Below, in pieces: positions 52,434 to 61,669 of a stretch of 64,000 nucleotides of DNA. Numbering within the stretch: position 1 is the stretch's first letter; every line of letters starts with the position of its first letter. Under the pieces are notes generated by a model. It saw only the letters and a list, made by a program, of their open reading frames with translations. It searched no databases and had not been told where the DNA came from. The stretch is from JBPOFY01 sp051252415. Its GTDB lineage: Bacteria > Verrucomicrobiota > Verrucomicrobiia > Opitutales > Coraliomargaritaceae. The stretch covers positions 62,001 through 126,000 of the forward strand of contig JBPOGA010000003.1 in assembly GCA_051252415.1 (NCBI GenBank). Reading direction: 5' to 3'. A program made the translations under genes and the position numbers.

Positions 52434-53270
52434 ATGTCCGATACATGGAAAATAGCAGCTTTCTATCACTTTACCGAATTGCCTGACCGCGATGAATGGG
52501 CGGAGCGTATGGTAGATCATGGTCTGAAGGTCGGCCTACGCGGTACGATTATCTTTGCTCCAGAAGGTGTGAACTCCACTTGTGCAGGTTCAGTCGAAGC
52601 GGTTGATGCAACTATCGCGTTGCTTAAGTCGGACCCTCGCTTTGAAGCGATGGAAGTGAAATATTCTTTCGCTGATTTTAATCCGTTTCCTAAATTTAAG
52701 GTCAAAAAGAAGCCAGAAATTGTGACTTTTCGCCAACAAGGTGCTGATCCACGAGATGACGTGGGCACTTATTTAGAGCCAGAAGAGTGGAATGACCTAA
52801 TTTCTGACCCCGATGTCATCACAATCGACACGCGTAATGACTACGAAGTCGATGTTGGCCAATTTAAGGGCGCGATTAACCCGAAAACGGACGATTTTAC
52901 CGAATTTGCGAAGTTCGTTGATGAGCACTTAGCCTCTCAAAAGGATAAGAAAATCGCCATGTATTGCACGGGCGGTATCCGCTGTGAGCGCTCTACTGCC
53001 TATTTAAAGCAGAAAGGCTTTGAGAGTGTCTACCATCTGAAAGGCGGCATTTTACGCTATATGGAGGTAATGCCGAAGGAGCAGAGCCTCTGGGAAGGCG
53101 ATTGTTTTGTTTTCGATTACCGCGTTGCGGTAGACCACGATCTCAAGCCCGCAAAGTGGAAAATTAATCCAGAGACTGGCGATCCTGAGCGGATGAACGA
53201 GGCCGAGATTGAGAAAATAGCAGAGCGCCGCCGTAGTGGGGCGATCTTTAAGAAACCCTATACGGTTTAG
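52434..53270 (+). CDS. trhO: tRNA uridine(34) hydroxylase, rhodanese-related
   Basis: 278 residues of the YceA/TrhO family, which hydroxylates U34 of tRNA in an oxygen-dependent way. An N-terminal ferredoxin-like domain (AAFYHFTELPDRDEWAERMV, RGTIIFAPEGVNSTCAGS) is followed by a rhodanese domain with the catalytic Cys178 in MYCTGGIRCERSTAYL. Length and the two-domain order are normal. Confidence 0.93.
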   Translation: MSDTWKIAAFYHFTELPDRDEWAERMVDHGLKVGLRGTIIFAPEGVNSTCAGSVEAVDATIALLKSDPRFEAMEVKYSFADFNPFPKFKVKKKPEIVTFRQQGADPRDDVGTYLEPEEWNDLISDPDVITIDTRNDYEVDVGQFKGAINPKTDDFTEFAKFVDEHLASQKDKKIAMYCTGGIRCERSTAYLKQKGFESVYHLKGGILRYMEVMPKEQSLWEGDCFVFDYRVAVDHDLKPAKWKINPETGDPERMNEAEIEKIAERRRSGAIFKKPYTV

Positions 53271-53308
53271 TCTGATTGGTTTCGTTGTGGGGTGATCTAA
53301 GCTCTGTA

Positions 53309-53337
53309 TTGACAGTTATAACGAATTGAGCGATATT
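53309..53337 (+). promoter_or_regulatory. Sigma-70-like promoter of the pseudopilin operon
   Basis: TTGACA at 53309-53314, a 17-base spacer and GATATT at 53332-53337 (four of six to TATAAT), about 50 bases before the first pseudopilin start at 53387. Seen by eye only. Confidence 0.4.
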
Positions 53338-53386
53338 CTTGGTTTACATTAAGTCTTAGACTAGATTGATTCATAGGTCCCCCATT

Positions 53387-54076
53387 ATGACACATTCCCC
53401 ATCCTCATTTCTGCGACCGCGCAGTGTCTCGTGTAGCCCTAAGAGTGGCTTCACTTTGATCGAATTGCTCATGGTGATCGCCATTATGGTGATTCTCGCA
53501 AGTATTACTTTTGGCATCGCCCGTGGCGTCTATAATGCGCAAGCACGTTCGACAGCCAAAGCAGAGCTTGCAACGATTGCCCAAGCCATTGAGCAGTTCA
53601 AATTAACCTACGGTGACTATCCGTGGCACGATTCCTCCACTGGATCATATCCGAAGACTAGCGGCGAGGTGACCAATACGATGTTGATGTATGCTTTGAC
53701 TGGGCGAATGACTATGGAGCGTCAATCGGATGGCACGGTGAAAATGACCTTGGTGAACAAGAACTTGAATGACGCGACTGTAAAAAAGAATCCAAGTTTT
53801 ATAGATCCAACTAAGTTCACTACGAGTGGGACAGAAATTTCCCCTGAGGCCTTTCTCGATCCATGGGGTAAGCCCTATAAGTATTGGTATAAGTGGTCAA
53901 ATACGCCTGATGATTGGGAAGTATTTGGATATCACCTTTACTCTACAGGACCTGATACATTGGACGATGATAGTAAGATTGAAGAGAAGTCAGGTATTAT
54001 TGGAGACGACTATCGAGAAGTTCGAAGAGGGCGCGATACAAGCGTAAACATTGATAACATTTTTGTAGGAGAATAA
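53387..54076 (+). CDS. Type II secretion-like pseudopilin, GspG type
   Basis: 229 residues from ATG 53387. The prepilin signal SGFTLIELLMVIAIMVILAS has Gly21 before the cut and Glu at +5. A long helix (STAKAELATIAQAIEQFKLT) and the YGDYPWHD/DPWGKPYKYWYK motifs of the GspG calcium-loop region follow. It is longer than usual GspG because of inserts. The stop overlaps the start of the next gene by one base. First of five pseudopilin genes. Confidence 0.88.
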   Translation: MTHSPSSFLRPRSVSCSPKSGFTLIELLMVIAIMVILASITFGIARGVYNAQARSTAKAELATIAQAIEQFKLTYGDYPWHDSSTGSYPKTSGEVTNTMLMYALTGRMTMERQSDGTVKMTLVNKNLNDATVKKNPSFIDPTKFTTSGTEISPEAFLDPWGKPYKYWYKWSNTPDDWEVFGYHLYSTGPDTLDDDSKIEEKSGIIGDDYREVRRGRDTSVNIDNIFVGE

Positions 54077-54651
54077 TGAAAACTAAAAACCAACACACAC
54101 GCGCATTTACATTAATTGAACTTTTGATGGTGATTGCCATCATCGGTATTCTAGCGGGGATTTTGATTCCTACGATAGGTGCCGTCAGAACGCAGGCTAA
54201 CATTGCTGCATCGAAGACGCAGTTATCCAATTACGTGACTGCAATCAAAATGTTCAAGGGAGAGTATGGTTACTTCCCGTTTAAGACTCAAGAATATCGT
54301 TTGGAAAGTAACAGCACCGAGTTTATTGAAGCCCTCTCTGGGCGCGGAACGGATGGCTCAAAGACAACTACCTTAGGAAATCGTCGCCAGATTGCATTCC
54401 ATAGCTTTTCTGAGTCGGAGTTCTACTTGGACGACAATGACGAGTATTCAACCAGTCAACTCGCAGACCGCTTTAATAATGTTAATATCGTGATTGTTAC
54501 CGATATCGATGGAGATGGTTACATTAAGCCGAGTCCTGCTCGTGGCTCTGACATAACGGTTCCTTCTCAAGGAATTCGTAATACTGTAAGTGCCTATGTG
54601 GACCAGGATCCTGCAGACGATGAGTCGCCCATGTATTCCCTTTGGGATTAG
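54076..54651 (+). CDS. Type II secretion-like pseudopilin, GspG type
   Basis: 191 residues. The signal is HTRAFTLIELLMVIAIIGIL with Ala, not Gly, at -1 of the expected prepilin peptidase site. The helix continues TQANIAASKTQLSNYVTAIK and the pattern YGYFP recalls the GspG family. A DIDGDGYI segment near the end may bind calcium. It starts one base before the previous gene stops. Confidence 0.87.
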   Translation: MKTKNQHTRAFTLIELLMVIAIIGILAGILIPTIGAVRTQANIAASKTQLSNYVTAIKMFKGEYGYFPFKTQEYRLESNSTEFIEALSGRGTDGSKTTTLGNRRQIAFHSFSESEFYLDDNDEYSTSQLADRFNNVNIVIVTDIDGDGYIKPSPARGSDITVPSQGIRNTVSAYVDQDPADDESPMYSLWD

Positions 54652-54670
54652 TCAATTCAGCTGAATTTAT

Positions 54671-55366
54671 ATGCTAAGACAGAACACAATCTCTAAGCGA
54701 CAAGGGTTTACCTTGATCGAGTTGTTGGTGGTTATCAGTATCATTGTACTCGCCTCCTCAATCATCTTCACAGCTGGTTCTGGTGGTGACGGTCCGGCAC
54801 TGAGTTCGTCGCTACGTATTGTCTCAGGAATTGCACAAGGTGCACGTGGGCAGGCCATTTTGAAGAATTCGGAAACCATGTTGATCATTCACAACGATGT
54901 GGACGATTTAGATAAATACCGCCGCTTCATCGGGATTGTTTTTTATCAGCAAGATGATCCGAATACGACAGAAGACGAAGAGGGTTGGGTGGCTGCAACG
55001 CAGGGCTCATATCTGCCGGAGGGTATCTATTTTGACCCAGAGTTGAGTGAGGATTTTGGCAGTAATCGCTCGGGTTCTAATGTGAAGGCGGTCTTGGATT
55101 ACCCTAGGACTAAACCTCAAAAGTCTATTAGCCTGTCCTCAGGAACTTCTTCGACTACAGATAGCTATTTATTTTACAAGTTTAATAGTAATGGCACGTC
55201 TGCAAACCCTAACGAGTGGCTGGTGCTACGCGCTGGTAATTTAAATGCAGATGGCGAGTTGGATGATTACGATCCTAGTGGCGAAGGCGCAGCTTTGAAA
55301 GCTGCACTCATCTTCCGTCGTGCAGGTACCACGACTTCCGTGGATGATCCATCCGCAATAAAGTAA
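54671..55366 (+). CDS. Type II secretion-like pseudopilin, GspH-like
   Basis: 231 residues, signal RQGFTLIELLVVISIIVLAS. The following region (ALSSSLRIVSGIAQGARGQA) has the pattern of GspH minor pseudopilins, or of the verrucomicrobial Verru_Chthon cassette D proteins as I remember them (gene order D-B-C). It would sit at or near the tip of a pseudopilus. 19 bases after the previous stop. Confidence 0.82.
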   Translation: MLRQNTISKRQGFTLIELLVVISIIVLASSIIFTAGSGGDGPALSSSLRIVSGIAQGARGQAILKNSETMLIIHNDVDDLDKYRRFIGIVFYQQDDPNTTEDEEGWVAATQGSYLPEGIYFDPELSEDFGSNRSGSNVKAVLDYPRTKPQKSISLSSGTSSTTDSYLFYKFNSNGTSANPNEWLVLRAGNLNADGELDDYDPSGEGAALKAALIFRRAGTTTSVDDPSAIK

Positions 55367-55376
55367 TTTTTTTATC

Positions 55377-56108
55377 ATGACAGTATATACGCACCATTTA
55401 AAGTCACGTAAACACAGCGGCTTCAGTCTTGTTGAGGTCGTTCTCGCTATCGGGATTTTCCTTGTGACGGTTTTAGCCCTAGTGGGTCTTTTAGGGCCCA
55501 CTTTACAGTCGATTGACGAGGTTGAGAAGACCGATGAAATGGCATCCATCGTGAATACCGTGAACAGTTTTCTATATAGTGCACCAAATATTGCTCTGGG
55601 CAGTAGCACTCGGTTTGAGACGATCTACAATGCCGTCACTGATAATGATTACGCGCAATTATATGTATTTCGTGCATTTCGTGATGATGATTCGACTGAT
55701 GTCGTTTTGAGGTTGGGCTTTAATGACGCAGAGCCAGTGAATACGAACGCAATGATTGACTCAGCCGATTTCGAAAATGCGGCGGGTCCGATTTATCGTG
55801 TTGTGTTGACACCTTCCTCAACGATTCCGCTCAGTTATCATAACAATACAACCACCAATTCCGATGGTGTCACCATCCCCGCTCGTGATCCAGGCACTGA
55901 AAGTTATAGTTTGAAGAGTGCATTCGCAGGCGATGTTGAGCAGTATAATGAAGGGTATTTTTCCATGGAGGTCCGTATTTATGCGGAAGACCCTGGCCCA
56001 CAATTCGATGATGATCGTCTACCCCCAACATATAGCACTACTTTTAGCCTTGCTCAGCTTAGGCATATTCAACCGATCTTCACTTACGACGCAGGTATCG
56101 TTTATTAA
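55377..56108 (+). CDS. Type II secretion-like pseudopilin, GspI-like
   Basis: 243 residues with signal HSGFSLVEVVLAIGIFLVTV and a helix ALVGLLGPTLQSIDEVEK. The FSLVEV form is typical of GspI/PilV and of Verru_Chthon cassette B proteins. The globular part is beta-rich and unique. It is 10 bases after the GspH-like gene. Confidence 0.82.
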   Translation: MTVYTHHLKSRKHSGFSLVEVVLAIGIFLVTVLALVGLLGPTLQSIDEVEKTDEMASIVNTVNSFLYSAPNIALGSSTRFETIYNAVTDNDYAQLYVFRAFRDDDSTDVVLRLGFNDAEPVNTNAMIDSADFENAAGPIYRVVLTPSSTIPLSYHNNTTTNSDGVTIPARDPGTESYSLKSAFAGDVEQYNEGYFSMEVRIYAEDPGPQFDDDRLPPTYSTTFSLAQLRHIQPIFTYDAGIVY

Positions 56109-56114
56109 TTTGTT

Positions 56115-56993
56115 ATGAGTAGAATCTTAAATTTGAAGAGCGGTCAGCGTTGTAAAGCTTTCACTCTAATTGAAATTATGGTGGCGACTGTCATCATGGT
56201 TATTTTGGTTGGCTTAGTCATACAGATTACGAGTGAAGTGTTAAAAGTCTGGAATCGATCATCAGGCAAGCTTGCTGCGAATGCTGAGGCGCGTATCGCG
56301 ATGGACCTCATTACTCAAGACTTAGAGACAGCTAGATTTATCGATAACGGGCAGCAATGGTTGCGAGTGGAGTCGCCTCTAGATCCAGCTGGGGAATATA
56401 CAGACCAGACTGTCGCCTTAAAATTATTTTCACCCGCATTGGATCGGGACCAGTTAGTGGCAGGCGATTTATGTGCGATTGCGTATCGTTTGATGTATAA
56501 AGAATCCTATCAAGGCGCTAATGACAAAGTTTATGGACTTTACCGCCAAGTGATTGAGCCTGATCAAACCTTTAATGAATTGATTGGCTCGCCCAGTGAT
56601 TCCTCCAGCCCACAGTTAAGCTTGGATGGAAGCTTGTGGTCAGAAAACTCCATCACGGCAGAGGAAAATTATTTGGCGGGAAACATTGTGGAGTTTAAAG
56701 TTATTCTTTACGAAGACGATGGCAGTGGCACTGCAAATCCAGTTAATTGGAGCGAGTCTAGTTATCAGGTGTCTGGTAATCATGCATATGGTGGCAGTGG
56801 TGCTACCTTGATCACAAATCCGTTACTGTATGCTGACGTGATGTTGACCGTTGTCTCCGACACTGGGTTAGATTTACTTCGAAGTCTTGATGAAGGCCAA
56901 GCCGGAACTGGTTATACGAACGGTGAAGATGTCGTTCGCGAACATGGTGAAGTATTCACTCGTCGAGTGAATTTCATAACGCATCCACGATAA
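56115..56993 (+). CDS. Type II secretion-like pseudopilin, GspJ-like
   Basis: 292 residues; signal CKAFTLIEIMVATVIMVILV, again with Ala at -1. The helix runs into SEVLKVWNRSSGKLAANAEA and MDLITQDLETARF, which fits GspJ and Verru_Chthon cassette C proteins. The large cassette A protein that I would expect next is absent; a terminator follows. Confidence 0.82.
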   Translation: MSRILNLKSGQRCKAFTLIEIMVATVIMVILVGLVIQITSEVLKVWNRSSGKLAANAEARIAMDLITQDLETARFIDNGQQWLRVESPLDPAGEYTDQTVALKLFSPALDRDQLVAGDLCAIAYRLMYKESYQGANDKVYGLYRQVIEPDQTFNELIGSPSDSSSPQLSLDGSLWSENSITAEENYLAGNIVEFKVILYEDDGSGTANPVNWSESSYQVSGNHAYGGSGATLITNPLLYADVMLTVVSDTGLDLLRSLDEGQAGTGYTNGEDVVREHGEVFTRRVNFITHPR

Positions 56994-57010
56994 CGAAGGC
57001 AGCTTTTTCT

Positions 57011-57045
57011 CAAAAAAGCATTCATGGAGGTGAATGCTTTTTTTT
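57011..57045 (+). terminator. Terminator of the pseudopilin operon
   Basis: AAAAAAGCATTCA and TGAATGCTTTTTT pair around TGGAGG, with a run of T. It lies 18 bases after the last pseudopilin stop. Confidence 0.9.
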
Positions 57046-57142
57046 GTGCCTGACCATCTGCGTTGTGACGTGTTCGCTCCGAGCGCTTTGTGTTAATCTA
57101 GGGCTTCTGAATGTCGAACGTGCAACGCTAGAATCCGATAGT

Positions 57143-57214
57143 GTAGTCAGGTTGACTTTAGTCGCCTGACAGTTGCGGGTGTATTGGTAGGGCGGCTAAA
57201 GCCAACCCGACTAC
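57143..57214. repeat. Palindromic element GTAGTCAGGTTGACTTTAG
   Basis: GTAGTCAGGTTGACTTTAGT and its complement CTAAAGCCAACCCGACTAC form a long imperfect stem. A relative is at 25905-25976. It lies 3' of both the pseudopilin operon and the convergent MFS gene and may help terminate the latter. Confidence 0.82.
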
Positions 57215-57219
57215 GTCTT

Positions 57220-58569
57220 TCAAGCAGCTTCTTTGACTGGCTTAGGTAAGCCAAGTGCCATCGCAAATGGCATCAAGATCAGCAATGCACCACCTAGATA
57301 GGCATTTTGAGAGCCATATGCGAAGTAGAGGATTGCTGCGCTGATTGGGCCGATGGCACGAGCCAGTGAGCCTGCTGAGCGAAAAATGCCGAGTGCCGCG
57401 CCTTGCTCTTGCTCATTTGAATAGAGTGAAACGAGCGCGCTGAGCGTTGGTGAACAAAGGCCGATGGATAAGGCCATGATCGCAAGTGCGGTAAAGAAAA
57501 GACCGAGGCCTTGCGCGTTTGCTAGCACTAAGAACGCCACAATGCCACAAGCTAAACCTACCACGGCGAGGCGTTTCTCGCCGACAGGTTTGGCGAGCCG
57601 GCGCACGATGCCACCTTGCACGAGAATCAGCACAAAGCCTATAAAGACAAACATGCCGCCATTTTGCACTGGGCTGAAATCGAATCGCTCAACGGCGAGA
57701 AAAGTCAAAGTGAATTCCATACCGCTGAAAGCGAGCATGTAGATCAAATATACGAGGTTGGTGCGGCGAGTCGCCAGTGTGGGGCTTTGAAAGAGTTTGA
57801 AGACGGCGAGGCCCTTGCGTTCGCTTGGCTGTCCGCGTTTTTCCTCGGGCAGTGTTTCCTCAAAGCGTCGTGCGACCCAGACGAGGTTCAGAATCGCTAA
57901 AAGTAAGCTGACCAGCGCCGGCACAGAGAAAGGGTTGATGCCAATGGCTTCAGCGCCGTCGATAAGCTCGACTAGATTGATCTTTGCGAAGAGGCCGCCT
58001 ATGGCAGGCCCTACGATGAAGCCGAGTCCGAAGGCTATACCGATGATCGCAAGGCCACTGGAGCGCTTCTCGCGTGTTGTAGTATCCGCAACAGCCGCTG
58101 TGGCTACAGAGAGGTTCCCGCCCATTGCGCCGCCAAGCACGCGGGCTAGTATGAGTACCCAGAACGAAGCGGCGAAAAACCAAGCCACATAACTAAGTGC
58201 TAAGCCAGAAATTGTAATTAGAAGCACTTTGCGGCGACCGACCTTATCCGAATACGCACCCCAAAGCGGCGCGCAGATGAATTGTAGGATCGAATAGAGT
58301 GAGCCGAGCGCACCACCGAACAGCACAGCTGTCATGAAACGCGGGTCTTCAGCGCCACTACGTTCTGCGAGTGCTGCTATCGGCGCAATCAGTTGTCCGA
58401 GTAAGCTGCCATCACCTGCACCGTTGGGCAGGTAGTAGTCTAGCATCGCTGGGAAGAGCGGAAAAATGATCGAGAAACCGACCAGATCCAAAAAAAGAGT
58501 GAGAAAGATAATCCCGAGTGTGCGGCGACTTTTCGTCTGCTCAGGAGTCTGCGTGGTTTTGGAAGCCAT
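57220..58569 (-). CDS. TCR/Tet-type MFS efflux transporter
   Basis: 449 residues and 12 spans. LFLDLVGFSIIFPLFPAM, the loop motif GAYSDKVGRRKVLL, motif C GFGLGFIVGPAIGG-like and SLYSNEQEQGAALGIFRSAG match the TCR/Tet drug efflux group. It begins 2 bases after the coaD stop and is probably co-transcribed with it. Substrate is unknown; resistance should not be assumed. Confidence 0.9.
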   Translation of the reverse strand: MASKTTQTPEQTKSRRTLGIIFLTLFLDLVGFSIIFPLFPAMLDYYLPNGAGDGSLLGQLIAPIAALAERSGAEDPRFMTAVLFGGALGSLYSILQFICAPLWGAYSDKVGRRKVLLITISGLALSYVAWFFAASFWVLILARVLGGAMGGNLSVATAAVADTTTREKRSSGLAIIGIAFGLGFIVGPAIGGLFAKINLVELIDGAEAIGINPFSVPALVSLLLAILNLVWVARRFEETLPEEKRGQPSERKGLAVFKLFQSPTLATRRTNLVYLIYMLAFSGMEFTLTFLAVERFDFSPVQNGGMFVFIGFVLILVQGGIVRRLAKPVGEKRLAVVGLACGIVAFLVLANAQGLGLFFTALAIMALSIGLCSPTLSALVSLYSNEQEQGAALGIFRSAGSLARAIGPISAAILYFAYGSQNAYLGGALLILMPFAMALGLPKPVKEAA

Positions 58570-58571
58570 AT

Positions 58572-59057
58572 TTATTGATTATGTCCGAATTTTTCGGAGA
58601 GGGCGGCGTGCACGTTGGCGGGAATGAGACGTCTCTCCCTGTCGGTAAATTTGAAGACCTGCTTCACTAAGTTTGAGCTTGTGAAGAAGTAGCGCTCGTT
58701 AGGCATGAGGAAGATGGTTTCGATTTTGTCGTCTAGGTGACGGTTCATTTGTGCCATTTGAAATTCGTGCTCGAAGTCGGAGACTGCGCGGAGGCCTCGG
58801 ATGAGGGCGACTGCATTCAGCTGCTCGGCTAAGTCGACGATCAATCCATCAAAGGCGATCACTTCAATATTCGGGCGGTCCTTGAGGTTTTCTTTGATCA
58901 GCTCGACACGCTCTTCAGAGGTGAAGAGGGGGCTTTTGGCTGCATTGCGCGCGACCGCGACGACTACCTTATCGAAAATATGGCGTCCTCGATTGATTAC
59001 ATCGAGGTGGCCGTTGGTGATAGGGTCGAAAGAGCCTGGATAAATTGCAGTTCTCAT
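58572..59057 (-). CDS. coaD: Phosphopantetheine adenylyltransferase
   Basis: 161 residues from ATG 59057, where the family start MRTAIYPGSFDPITNGHLDV falls; a longer frame to 59123 is not needed. The nucleotidyl transfer motif is TNGH and the C-terminal ISSxxVK element is TSSNLVKQV. It makes dephospho-CoA in coenzyme A synthesis, downstream of panD (22.3 kb) in pathway terms. The MFS gene follows in the same operon. Confidence 0.95.
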   Translation of the reverse strand: MRTAIYPGSFDPITNGHLDVINRGRHIFDKVVVAVARNAAKSPLFTSEERVELIKENLKDRPNIEVIAFDGLIVDLAEQLNAVALIRGLRAVSDFEHEFQMAQMNRHLDDKIETIFLMPNERYFFTSSNLVKQVFKFTDRERRLIPANVHAALSEKFGHNQ

Positions 59058-59559
59058 AATGCGTGAGATTGAGGCGATCTCGTGTAGGAAAGTCCAACTT
59101 TTAGTAGGGGCGCGTGGGCGCAATTAGATGCGCCCGCGTTAAGAGGTAGCGGCGCTCGTCCCTGAGCGCCATTCCATTGTTGTAAGCCAGTCGTGGCGTT
59201 CGCGCATCGAGATTGTCTCAAAAATAGAAAGATTACGATTTTCGACGTCATAATCGTAATCTTACTCATAATCTTACTCCTCTGGGCAAATTTGTAAGGC
59301 GTTCTATTGCAACGTTTAGATTATGATTACGATAAAGAGTAAGATTAAGAGCCCATCAGCAATGCAACCGACTTGATTGGACTGCAGTTATTTTGAGACA
59401 GTCTCCTTGCGCGAGCCCTTATTGATGGGGGCCGTCGCAAGCGACGACGCCACGAAAAAGCGCACAAAAAAATCTGCTCGGGTCGAAACCACGAGCAGAT
59501 TAGAAAGAGAATCTTCTGACTACTGTCTTCTGAATTCTGGCTACGTTCGCTTCGCGAAC
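59058..59559. other. Gap between sucD and coaD, repeats only
   Basis: Holds GGTAGCGGCGCTCGTCCCTG at 59146 (relative of the helicase-end element), an AT-rich palindrome GATTACGATT...AATCGTAATC at 59231-59262 and further TAATCTTACTC repeats to 59355. No frame here looks like a gene. Confidence 0.6.
59465..59501 (-). terminator. Terminator of the sucCD operon
   Basis: AATCTGCTCG and CGAGCAGATT pair around an 11-base loop, and the minus strand continues with seven T. It is 59 bases after the sucD stop. Confidence 0.9.
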
Positions 59560-60444
59560 TTAGCCTTTGTAGATGCGGAGAAGTGCGTCTGCGATCTCGG
59601 AAGGATTGCGGGCGATAGAGACGCCTGCGTCTTCCATAGCTGCAAATTTTGCTTCAGCTGTGCCAGCACCGCTTGCGGAGACGATCGCCCCAGCATGGCC
59701 CATTGTGCGGCCCTTTGGTGCAGATGCGCCAGCGATGAAACCAGCAACTGGTTTTTTGACGTGCTCCTTGATGTAGGCGCAGGCTTCTTCTTCAGCGCTA
59801 CCACCGATTTCACCGATCATGATGATGGCATCTGTATCGGGGTCTTCGTTGAACATGCGCACTGCATCGATTTGCGAAGTGCCGTTGATTGGGTCGCCGC
59901 CGATACCGATACAAGTTGATTGGCCGTGGCCACGAGTCGTGAGCTGGTAAACCGCTTCGTAAGTGAGTGTTCCCGAGCGAGAGATCACACCGACGCGGCC
60001 TGGCTTGTGGATGTAGCCCGGCATGATGCCGATCTTACATTCGCCTGGTGTAATGATGCCTGGGCAATTTGGGCCGATGAGGCGTGTCTTACCGTTGGTT
60101 GCATCGAGTGCCTTGCGCACTTCAGCCATGTCGCGAACTGGCACACCTTCGGTGATGCAGATGACGAGAGGGATCTCCGCGGCAATTGCCTCGAGGATGG
60201 AATCCGCTGCGAATGGAGGTGGGACGTATATAACGGAAACGTTGGCGCCGTGCTCTTTCACCGCTTCAGAAACGGTGTTGAGGACAGGTACTTTGTCTTC
60301 CCAGAGTAGGCCGCCTTTGCCGGGTGTGACACCGGCGACAACATTGGTGCCGTATTCAACGCATTGCTGCGTGTGGAAGGTTCCAGTTTTACCGGTAAGT
60401 CCTTGAACGACGAGTCGTGTATCTTTGTTAACAAGAATGCTCAT
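59560..60444 (-). CDS. sucD: Succinyl-CoA synthetase alpha subunit
   Basis: 294 residues. It has the CoA-binding N-terminal part (LVVQGLTGKTGTFHTQQCVE), IGPNCPGIITPGECKIGIMP and the phosphorylated His in GHAGAIVSASGAGTAEAKF. With SucC it makes succinate and a nucleoside triphosphate from succinyl-CoA in the TCA cycle. It starts 37 bases after the sucC stop. Confidence 0.96.
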   Translation of the reverse strand: MSILVNKDTRLVVQGLTGKTGTFHTQQCVEYGTNVVAGVTPGKGGLLWEDKVPVLNTVSEAVKEHGANVSVIYVPPPFAADSILEAIAAEIPLVICITEGVPVRDMAEVRKALDATNGKTRLIGPNCPGIITPGECKIGIMPGYIHKPGRVGVISRSGTLTYEAVYQLTTRGHGQSTCIGIGGDPINGTSQIDAVRMFNEDPDTDAIIMIGEIGGSAEEEACAYIKEHVKKPVAGFIAGASAPKGRTMGHAGAIVSASGAGTAEAKFAAMEDAGVSIARNPSEIADALLRIYKG

Positions 60445-60481
60445 GTGATCTAAATTTTAAAGGTGATCGTTGTAGGTGGAA

Positions 60482-61669
60482 TTAGCCGTTGTTGACTTGT
60501 TCGACGATTAGCTTGGCTGCTTGCACAAGGTCGTCTGCGGGCGTGAGAGCGATGCCGCTCTCGCTAAGGATCTTCTTGCCAGCTTCGACATTGGTGCCTT
60601 CGAGGCGCACGACGAGTGGCACGTTGAGATCGATGTTCTTGGCTGCGGCAACCACACCGCGAGCGATGACGTCACACTTCATGATACCACCGAAGATATT
60701 CACTAGGATTCCCTTAACGTTTGGATCAGAAAGAATGATCTTAAAGGCTGCAGTTACCTTTTCTTCATTCGCGCCTCCACCGACGTCGAGGAAGTTGGCA
60801 GGTTCTCCGCCGAAGCTCTTGATGATGTCCATCGTCGCCATCGCAAGGCCAGCACCATTCACCATACAAGCGATGTCGCCATCGAGTGCGATGTAAGCGA
60901 GGTCAAACTTAGATGCTTCGATTTCCTTCGGATCCTCTTCGTTGAGGTCGCGAAGTGCCTGGATGTCTGCGTGCTTGAAAATCGCGTTACCATCGAAGGA
61001 TACCTTCGCGTCTAGAGCGACGACTTGACCATCTGGAGTCGTAATGAGTGGGTTGATCTCCACGAGCATCGCGTTCTTTTCCCAGAACATCTTGTAGACG
61101 CCTGCGAGAATCTTGCTGAGCTGCTTTACTTGGTCACCTTCGAGGCCGAGTGAGTAGGCAACTTCACGGCAGTGGTGAGGGCGGATGCCTGTGCTCGGCG
61201 AAACCGGCACACGTGTGATCTTCTCTGGTGTTTTCTCAGCAACTGCTTCGATGTCCATACCACCTTCAGTGGAAGCGATGATTACCGCTTGAGCCGTTTC
61301 GCGGTCGAGGACGATCGCGAGGTAATACTCGTGAGCGATGTCACAACCTTCAGTGATGTAAAGTGTTTGCACCTTGCGCCCTGCAGGGCCGGTTTGTGCG
61401 GTCACCAAAGTGTTGTTGAGCATCGCAGCTGCAGCTTCTTTGGCCGCAGCAGCATCTTTGACAACTTTCACGCCACCTTTGTAGCCGTCCGTAAAGGTGC
61501 CTTTGCCGCGTCCACCTGCGTGGATTTGCGCTTTTACGACGAATAAATCGCCTTCTATTTTTTCGATAGCGGAATCAACTTCTTCAGCTGTGGTTGCCGC
61601 GTAGCCGTTTGGGACGGGCACGCCATAGCTAGCAAGGAGTCCTTTTGCCTGATACTCGTGGATGTTCAT
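60482..61669 (-). CDS. sucC: Succinyl-CoA synthetase beta subunit
   Basis: 395 residues with the ATP-grasp start MNIHEYQAKGLLASYGVPVP, KAQIHAGGRGKGTF, ALDAKVSFDGNAIFKH and the C-terminal GILVNIFGGIMKCDVIARGV and PLVVRLEGTNVEAGKKIL. It heads the sucCD operon. Its leader region to the right contains repeats. Confidence 0.96.
   Translation of the reverse strand: MNIHEYQAKGLLASYGVPVPNGYAATTAEEVDSAIEKIEGDLFVVKAQIHAGGRGKGTFTDGYKGGVKVVKDAAAAKEAAAAMLNNTLVTAQTGPAGRKVQTLYITEGCDIAHEYYLAIVLDRETAQAVIIASTEGGMDIEAVAEKTPEKITRVPVSPSTGIRPHHCREVAYSLGLEGDQVKQLSKILAGVYKMFWEKNAMLVEINPLITTPDGQVVALDAKVSFDGNAIFKHADIQALRDLNEEDPKEIEASKFDLAYIALDGDIACMVNGAGLAMATMDIIKSFGGEPANFLDVGGGANEEKVTAAFKIILSDPNVKGILVNIFGGIMKCDVIARGVVAAAKNIDLNVPLVVRLEGTNVEAGKKILSESGIALTPADDLVQAAKLIVEQVNNG

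Noticed and set aside
57220..58569. Antibiotic resistance gene (tetA)
   Set aside because: The protein belongs to the TCR/Tet-type carrier group, but sequence alone does not show tetracycline export; left as a general efflux carrier.
59377..59919. Plus-strand 180-residue frame over the sucD end
   Set aside because: Antisense to sucD and crosses its terminator.
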